From Spisula solida (lineage: Eukaryota; Mollusca; Bivalvia; Venerida; Mactridae): 64,000 nt of DNA. Both the position numbers and the translations under genes were made by a program. The notes beneath the pieces are model-generated. The model saw nothing but the letters and a program-made list of their open reading frames with translations, was not told the DNA's origin and ran no database searches. Of this stretch, positions 53,301-62,300 are shown piece by piece (position 1 is the stretch's first letter; every line of letters starts with the position of its first letter). Location: positions 6,739,030-6,803,029 of the forward strand of contig OX365947.1 in the NCBI GenBank assembly GCA_947247005.1, read 5' to 3'.

Positions 53301-56300
53301 TAAATGCTACAATTACTTGAGTAAATCCTTCAGATGAGAAGATACTGAAATGAATAAAAATATTGATGTCTCTCATATTTAGTTGGGGTGGGGGAGACAT
53401 ATTGATTTTTTGCTTGATGTCTGTCTGGTCACAAAGTTTGTCCATACATGTTCTCTTTACCATTGCTTGAATTTTAATGAGAGTTCACATGAATACTTGG
53501 TACCAAGCCTAGTTTGTGCATAAATATTGTCAGAAATTTTAGGCTGGATGATTTTTGCCAGAGTTATGATCCCCTGGGAGACATACATTATTTGTCTCAA
53601 AAACCCTTCTAGCTAGTTTGTTAATATTTTAAATAAAGTTACACAGAATTGATATATACCTTGTTAAAGTTTTAATTATCATGTTTTCACCACTTGTTCA
53701 TATTCGAGATTCTCCCAATACAAATGCACTTATCTAGATGTTCACAGCTGTTGAAAATACAACTACAGCTGACCATGTAATGTTCTGTCGGACAGCAATG
53801 GTGTTTTTAGGGAAAGTAAACTGGACTTGTGTATGATATATACGGTTGTTGTTGATTTCTCTCTGCAGCCTAAAAACAAGGACAAAGACAAAGAGAAGGA
53901 CAAAGGACAGGCGGAGGAAGATAAAAATAAACAAGATGGCGAAAAACTTGGTTGTGGTCGGGTTATTCCAATGAAACAGGTACGGGGCGGTCGGGTTATT
54001 CTTATGAAACAGGTACGGCAGTCTGGTTGTTCCAACAAAATAGGTACGGGTGGTCGGGTTATTCCAATGAACCAGGTACGGGGTGGTTGGGTTATTCCAA
54101 TGAAATAGGTACAGGGCAGTTGGGTTATTCCAACGAAACAGGTACAGGGTATGACTGTATTAGCCAGATGCAAGGGAGGCAATTGCAAAATACAGGGGAG
54201 GCAACTGCATAATGAATGTATTTCTGTGTCGCAACAGATTTTCAGCAGAGGTTTTCATGTACTCATTTGTTTTGCCAAGCTCAAAGAAATTCCATGTTTT
54301 TTGTTGGGAACATGTGCTTGACCTTAAAACGTGTCATTGGTTTATACAAGTTTTACAAACATCTCGTATTTTCTGTAATGTTTGTTGGTGATATGCTTGT
54401 TTTCTCAAAGAATACAGGAGAATGGAATTGACACTTAGCTAAATTGCCTATAGGAGCCGCCATTTTGAAAAGAAATAAGGCGATCAGCGTACGTCACTAC
54501 TACGGTAAAATATAATGACTGAAAGAGACGGAGTTAACCAAATGCGGTTAAACCTTTGATAAAACGGACTCTGCCATTAATTACTGAAGATGCATTATGG
54601 GTCTTCAAGACATAATTCGGCTCTTTTTAGACATGCTTATCCATTTGTGTATGATCTTTGGTTTTATGTTGTAGGGTTACCTGTATAAGAAAAGTCATGG
54701 TTTAAATAAAGATTGGAAGAAGAAGTATGTGACTTTACTTGATGATGCTCGGCTTACCTACCATCCCAGTCTACATGTACGTTATATATACTCTTTTATA
54801 CAAATGTATTTTAGGTCAATTGTGAAACAAGTTTTTCAACTTATATTGATCACTCTCATTAGCTCATTTCTGATTATTATCTATTGCCACGAGGGTATGA
54901 GAGAAGAGAAGCCAGATTCCCTCTTATGCTGAGCATATTATATATAATTATATATATATATATTATACCTCACCCAAATTTCATTCAACTGTTTCTTTGT
55001 TATTCTAATCGGTCCATATATCCAGCGATAGACTGACTGACTTGCATGTTCCAAATACAACAGCCGGTCAATATTATAAAAAATATGGACCGGCAAAATA
55101 ATATTGACCGGCAGCTGAAATAAACGTCTTGTTTATTGCATGACGTCATGAATACTGTGACGCTACCATAGAGCGTGACGTTGCGCAACTTTTTCTTTTC
55201 GTAACGTTTTTTGGTTTAAATTAGATTTATGTCCTGCCGACAGTAATTGCATGGATCAACTCACGTTTATGATACTAAGTTCAATATAAGCTCTAAAGAC
55301 GCATTAGTTTGCATAAAAATGAACAAGAAGCTTGAAACAACTTAAAAGTTGTCTATAGATTTATTATAGCAACACGGGTTTTTACATTTCTGGGTTATTT
55401 CGGTGGATATGCAAACAGACCAAAATAGATGTAAGGTCTCCCTATAATGATATGTAGTTCTTTAGCACATAAACAACTTAAACCCAAATGTATGTAATGT
55501 TTTCTTATTAGTATCTAGATCTAGTTACGAAAGTAGGCCTATAATATCGATATTAAATGTTCGGTATAATATAAGAAATAATTCACATCACTTCGGGCCC
55601 AATGACATAATATGGACTGGCTAGTCAGCCCGCGTTGTGTATATGGACCTCAGCTTCGCTTCGGTCCATATACACAACTTGGGCTGACTAGCCAGTCCAT
55701 ATAATGCCATAGGGCCCTCAGTGATGTGAACTATTTCTTAAATATGTTCTAATATGTCTTCTTACAGACCTAGGTACTGTTTTATCAAAGTACTTACGGA
55801 AATCGTAACTTTACGTCAAAATTTGAATTCCTTATAATTCTTTAACGGCTACAAATTGTGGTAAATTATTCAGTTAATGATCTCCTACAAACAATGTCTT
55901 TCTCCTATTTGTAGTTGTAAAAGCATTATAAGGAAATAAAATTTGAGCGTAAGTTTAAGATTTTTGTAAGTCCTTTGATGAAAAAGTACCCTGGAATCTT
56001 TTATACAACAGTTACAGATGGATACATGAAATATGGATGCTTTTAATAGATGACTGTTTGAAAGTGAAATATGTTTACCTAGCAAAATGCTTCATAGTGC
56101 TTTCCATGGGATGTTATTCATGCGTACAACGACGCTATCGGTTCTAAATCAAGATATCGTAACAAATTTGACAGTACATTGATTTGGTATAGTTATTATT
56201 GTAGAACTTAAATGATGTCAGTATATGAATATGTCAGCGTATTGGATGTCGTTGTATCGAGACCTGACTGACATAATATTCTGTAAATTGTTGTTCGTTG

Positions 56301-59300
56301 TTAGTCCCCTACCGATTTTTTACCTCTGTCTGTCCGTCAAATCTGGATCCTGACAAAATTGAAACAGTTTCCACGCTAGGTTTATGAAACTGGGTATGTG
56401 GATAGGGGCAATAAGGGGATTATGCACGTTTAAAAATATTTTGATTCCGGCAAAAAGTGTGGTTGCTATGGCAACAGAAACATTGAAAATGGCTTCAAAC
56501 TGGTAGGGGACTTCTGTATTGCTTGCAATTCTTTATGACTTGTTTATTTATAGGATTACATGGAGGATGTTCATGCCAAGGAGATTCCTCTCGGTCATGT
56601 GACTGTGAAAGTTCCCGGTATGAGACCTCGAGGGTCAAGGTCAACCAGCTCCAACCAAGACTCCACAAATAATGGAAACATTGCGATGGAGATGAACAAC
56701 TTGTCCATTGGAGGTAAAAATAACGTTCAATGGAAACAGGATGTCTCTGTATTAATATCCTTGTCCCATGTTTATTGACTTTCCCTTATTCACTGCAATC
56801 TGATTGGTTAATGGGTTAAATACTGTTCCCTGATTAGTCGATAGATAATGTTACTCTCACTAATAAATATTTGATTTGATTGGTTAATGGGAGAAATACT
56901 GTTCCCTGATTGGTCGATAGATAATGTTACTCTCACTAATAAATATTTGATTTGATTGGTTAATGGGAGAAATACTGTTTCCTGATTAGTCGATAGTTAA
57001 TGTTACTTTCACTAATAAATATTTTATTTGCTTCCATAGATAGAACTGAAGTAACATTATTCTCTACCCGTACTTGCCCAAATACTTCTGCAGATATTGT
57101 CAAATTCTCAGGAGTCCTACAATTCCGGAATAATCCGGAAATCCGAATTTGCTGCATAAGAAAGAATTATCTTTTCTACTCAAAATAAAAGTGATTTTAT
57201 GAAAATACTCAAAGAATTGGCAAAGTTATGGTCATTTGAGGTTCCAATATCTAGTTGTGGTATAGGGATGTGTGCTAATGGCACCCGAAACAGTCTTGCA
57301 ACTTACTTGTTTTTAGGATTGGGCATTGTGCCTCAGTAGAACCCCTGTATTCTGAACAGTGATATTTTAGTGAATTATTTGCCTAGGGTTAAGAAGATGG
57401 AGAAAATTTTCTGATAAAATTCGAAGACACAGTAAGGATACTATTGACGTAGAGTTTGACCAGAATATTAATTTTAACACAGTTGACAGTGTGAATTAAT
57501 CAATTTAATGATACTATTAGATCTACTGTATATGATATTGACTTTAGCTTTACTATATGAGGAAATGAAATTACTTGATGTTGTATCATCTGTTACGATG
57601 CGCTAAGCTAAGTACATACTCATACGGTATCATATCTGTCACACACTGGGTTTCCGACTAGTCTCTATGGGAGTCACACAAAGAATTGGATGCCTGTTGA
57701 GCTAAACTGTTGAGCTAAACTGTTGAGCTAAACTGTTGAGCTAAACTGTTGAGCCAAACTGTTTAGCTAAACTGTTGAGCCAAACTTTTGAGCTAAAATT
57801 TTGAGCCAAACTGTTGAGCTAAACTTTTAGCTAAACTGTTGAGCTAAACTTTTGAGCTAAACTGTTGAGCTAAACTTTTGAGCTAAACTGTTGAGCCAAA
57901 CTGGTGAGCTTAACTTTTGACTACAGTCATCCAATTTGTTTGTTGTGCAACTGCCATAGACACTCGCAAGGATTGTGTGTCTTGTGTGACAGATTTGGTG
58001 CCAGTTTATGTTGGCTATCTCTCGAGGTGTATAGATATTGGGTGCCAGTTTTAAGATGACTATCTCTCGAGGTGAAACCTTGATTTTGTGCTGCATTTCG
58101 AAGTTATCCTTATAGTCTTGAAAGAGTAAAGGAGTTGGTGTTTTAGATTTGCTGGTACCAAATTTCAGAGGAGTTATTACCCTTGATTGAAAACCTTAAT
58201 TTATTTAGAATTCCTGTGTGTTTATTGGTCAGATATTAGTATGATTTCTTTTCCTTGCCTTATTTTGTTTATGATTTTGCTATATCAGTAATCCAATTAT
58301 TTCTTTTATTTACCTGTATGATATTTGCCTGTAGTGAGATAATGATTTAAGTGTAGTGAATGCTTTGTGCTTGATTTGTATACTGTTAGCATGCTTGATC
58401 TGCAATCATACACAATCTGGTATTGTACAGAGAATTTGACGCAAACCTGGACCCTCTATAAGCATTATTTAACATCTGATATATTGTCTATATTTATATT
58501 CTCGGGTGTGTGTTTTCATAAGCGGGAAGTACATGTATCACAAAGATGCTCAAGGTGTAATACCAACACAAATCTAAAGGACCGACATTGCACGATTTGC
58601 TCATGGAAATTTATATATTCAACGCAAAACCTTTTAATATATTCATGCATAAAGGTCAGGATCAGGTCAAATTCTCCATGCTATATATACTATCTCAGAA
58701 GGTCTAGTATACAGTCTTACCTGTCTTAAGCTACCTGGCTAATACATCAAATATATGCTGGTTCCCCCCGGTGTCAGGATCATGTGAATGGGCAGTCTCT
58801 ATATCATATGGTAGAAACACAAGATAGGCCACTTTTACGTCAAATACGGCTACAGAAAGCAAGTGGCAGTTGGATACAGGACACGTCCCTTTGGTGCAAC
58901 AACGTTATATCTTACTATATAGTAAGATACAACCTTGTTGCGCCAAAAGGAACAAGGTGCATTCATACAAAAAAAGGGTTGTCAATTTTCCTGATTTATC
59001 AAGAATTCCGGATTTCGCCTTCCTGAAAGAACAATAGGTTCTGACCAAAATAAAAGTTGTTTGATGAAAATATCCCAAGAAATGGCTATGTTAAGGTCAA
59101 TTTAATCGGCTGCATACAATTTTTCTGATTTTTAATTTGGTCCTGTTGACACCCCTGAAACATGGTTCATTAGGATTTAATCATACTATTTGGAGGGCTC
59201 AGTATGTACAATACTTTTGCACCGAGCCCTCGTAAATTATTTAATTTAATTTATTATTTTATTATTTTGCCCTTAAGACATGTGCTTGACTTGTATACAC

Positions 59301-62300
59301 TGATCTTTCATATTTTGTAAAATGAGTGATTAGAATATGCATATATCACACTCATTACTTCTACTTTGTTTATATACAGTGCCCACCAAAAATAAGTATA
59401 CAGTTGCAAAATTTAACTTGGTTAAATTATTCAATACCTGTTGATCAGATGCTCACAAATATACTGGTTTCGGAAACTACTGTTTCTAAATGAGTAAAAA
59501 AAAGATAGAAGTAAAGATGAAGTGTTTTGAATTTTGAATAAAACCATGTGATCTAATGGCAGAATTCTCACATCTTTTTATGACAAAGTTGCCTTTCAAT
59601 TTGGACAAAGAAACTTTATATTTTGCAACTAGGGTACCAATCAATGTATGTCCTTAAACACTTAATAAACAGAAATATTCCTCGTCTTCAAAAATGTCGT
59701 TGCCTCACTGTTCTTGAAATAGTGTTATTACAGACGAGTAATTGGGGAAATAACATCTGTATAGTTATGTTTGGTGAGCAGTATATGTAGTGTAAAATGT
59801 TGCATGATCAGTATGATTGCATATCAAGTCTGCTTTCAGTATGTGCAACATGAATAGTCATGCTTCCATATGACCCGCCTGTCTAACATTGAGTAGGTCA
59901 ACCAGTTATACAATAGATGAAATAACACCCTGTGACTAATTTGAGAATTGGACCATGCTCTGGTTAGATTGCACACTCACATATTGATATATATACCCAA
60001 ATTCATGTCCCCACATGCCTGACCCCTGAATTCACTTCCCCACATCTCTTACCCCCGAATTCACGTCCCCACATTCCTGACCCCAAATTCACGTCCCCAC
60101 ATCCTTGACCCCAAATTCACGACCTCAACATTCACGACCTCACCCATAATCACATCATTTCACAGCAGTCACTTGGTTACCATAGGAATATTGGCAGTAT
60201 TTGGTCATCGGTGGGACCTTAGAATTGGTTAACATGTGGTCTATCAAACTTGGGTTCCTAACTCTATTTTCGGGTAGGGTCTTGACGTCTGGCCTTTGCT
60301 AGAGAAAGATTCCTTATGCATCTACATACCTAGGATAACACTTGACTCTACAATCCCCAAACTTAATAGTTAAATTGGTCTTGACCTTTAGACAAAACCT
60401 ATTGCTTTCAAGGTCAAGTTGTTGTTCCTAACTATTTTCGGGTAGGGTCTTGACGTCTGGCCTTTGCTAGAGAAAGATTCCTTATGCATCTACATACCTA
60501 GGATAACACTTGACTCTACAATCCCCAAACTTAATAGTTAAATTGGTCTTGACCTTTAGACAAAACCTATTGCTTTCAAGGTCAAGTTGTTGTTCCTAAC
60601 TATTTTCGGGTAGGGTCTTGACGTCTGGCCTTTGCTAGAGAAAGATTCCTTATGCATCTACATACTTAGGATAACACTTGACTCTACAATCCCCAAACTT
60701 AATAGTTAAATTGGTCTTGACCTTTAGACAAAACCTATTGCTTTCAAGGTCAAGTTGTCAAAGGTCACAGTGACATTAAACATAAACAACTATTTGGCTG
60801 GCAGGAGTTGGCATTCATGCTTTACATAACTTCCTGTTCACACACAATATCCGGGATATTAAAAACATCAATTGGCCTCTTTCTTGCATTACTTTTGATC
60901 TCAAACTGTCAACAAGATCTACTGACTGTGTCAAGCTGTCAACGAGATCCAATGACTGGTCAAACTTTCAACAAGATCCAATGACGGTGTCACATTGTCA
61001 ACAAGATCCAATGATGGTGTCACATTGTCAACAAGATCCAATGACCGTGTTAAGCTGTCAACAAAATCCAATTACTGGTGTCAAGCTGTCAACAAGATCC
61101 AATGACCGTGTCAAGCTGTCAACAAGATCTACTGCCCTGTGTGACTGACTGAAGCATGATTTGAAGTGTGTAACAGTATTTGTGTACTATTTACAGGCAA
61201 AAACAAAGAGAACGATGATAGGTCAAATCTAGATGATGCCTTCCTAATATCTAACAACTTAACCCCAGGTTTGTTAGATATGTTTGATCTTCTTCTAGTT
61301 AGAATTAACTACTATCTAATATTACAACACCACAAACCTATCTCGTGTTAAAGTTTTGCAGATTTTTTTGTAGATTTCGATGTTTTTTTAGTGATTTACT
61401 ATCTGCTTTTAAAGTTTTGCAGATTTTTTTGTAGATTACGATGATTTTTTAGTGATTTATTATTTATTGGAATCATTGTTTGCCAACTCAACAAACCTGT
61501 TTGGTTATATAATGTTTTTCTTTGAAGATTTTGACGACTTTTTGTGCTTTTTTTTTGCTGGAAAAGTTCATTTTATGATTATTTAATTAAAATCGTTTTT
61601 GCCCGAAAATTGTGAATAACAGTTTAAAAGTAGACATTTTAGTAAAGTGTCAAGTTCATGTATTTTAAAGAATTTTAGATGCAAACAAATGTCAGCAACA
61701 TTTAATATTTTTGTCTGCTCCAACATAAGGGGGGAGGGGTATTATAATTATAGTTCCATATTCCAAGAAACATAGCATGTTTCAGCCAGATCTTGTTAAA
61801 CATAGAGTGTGACCGTAGAAGAATGAATGAACTGCCCCTTGAGAGCATTTACAGATGTTGTTTGATAGATTGAACCAAAACTACCCAATGCAGTGTAACA
61901 GTGGTCAGTTTAACCAGTGAATGTATGCTGTGATGCACCTCCCCACTGTTCTGTGTATTTTGTGTTGATTTTGTATATATACCACCTTATCATTGCTGTT
62001 ACCGTATGTCCATTCAGCAGTTAAAGAGAAATCTTATATATGGATCAAACGTATATTGTGATTATTTATGCATGGTGTTACCTTGTGTTGTATTGTATAT
62101 ATATAACTGTCCTCCTCTGGTAGTCACACTCAGGTAGCATGGTACCAGTCTGTGATTATACCCTGTCTTGACCTTTAGCATTGCCATAGCAACCAGGGTC
62201 AACTGCATGACCATAATTGTTGCCATAGCAACCAGGGTCAACCGCATGACTATTATTGCAACCATTGTCAACTACATGACCTCTATTGTTGTCTTAGCAA

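Larger units (their letters stand above)
48236..53868. other. intron g4-h
   Basis: Holds a 133-bp duplication with family-B MITE ends, the 54-bp and 33-bp arrays, a family-D MITE, a mollusc-type repeat (51090-51360), a CTATTGG repeat and a family-G repeat. Nothing recognisable in 49930-50670, 51700-52850 and 53090-53385. Confidence 0.75.
54777..56553. other. intron i-j
   Basis: Holds a minus-strand SINE fragment, two inverted-repeat structures (55061-55115 and 55572-55740) and a family-E repeat adjoining the acceptor. Nothing recognisable in 55745-56290. Confidence 0.8.
56714..61196. other. intron j-k
   Basis: Holds four tandem arrays, MITEs of families A, B and I, a near-perfect palindrome (58888-58951) and a 168-bp triplication. 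Nothing recognisable in 57360-57690 and 59160-59990. Confidence 0.8.

Noticed and set aside
53763..54188. Minus-strand 141-codon frame with [11 protein letters not shown] repeats
   Set aside because: Antisense shadow of exon h and its 33-bp array.
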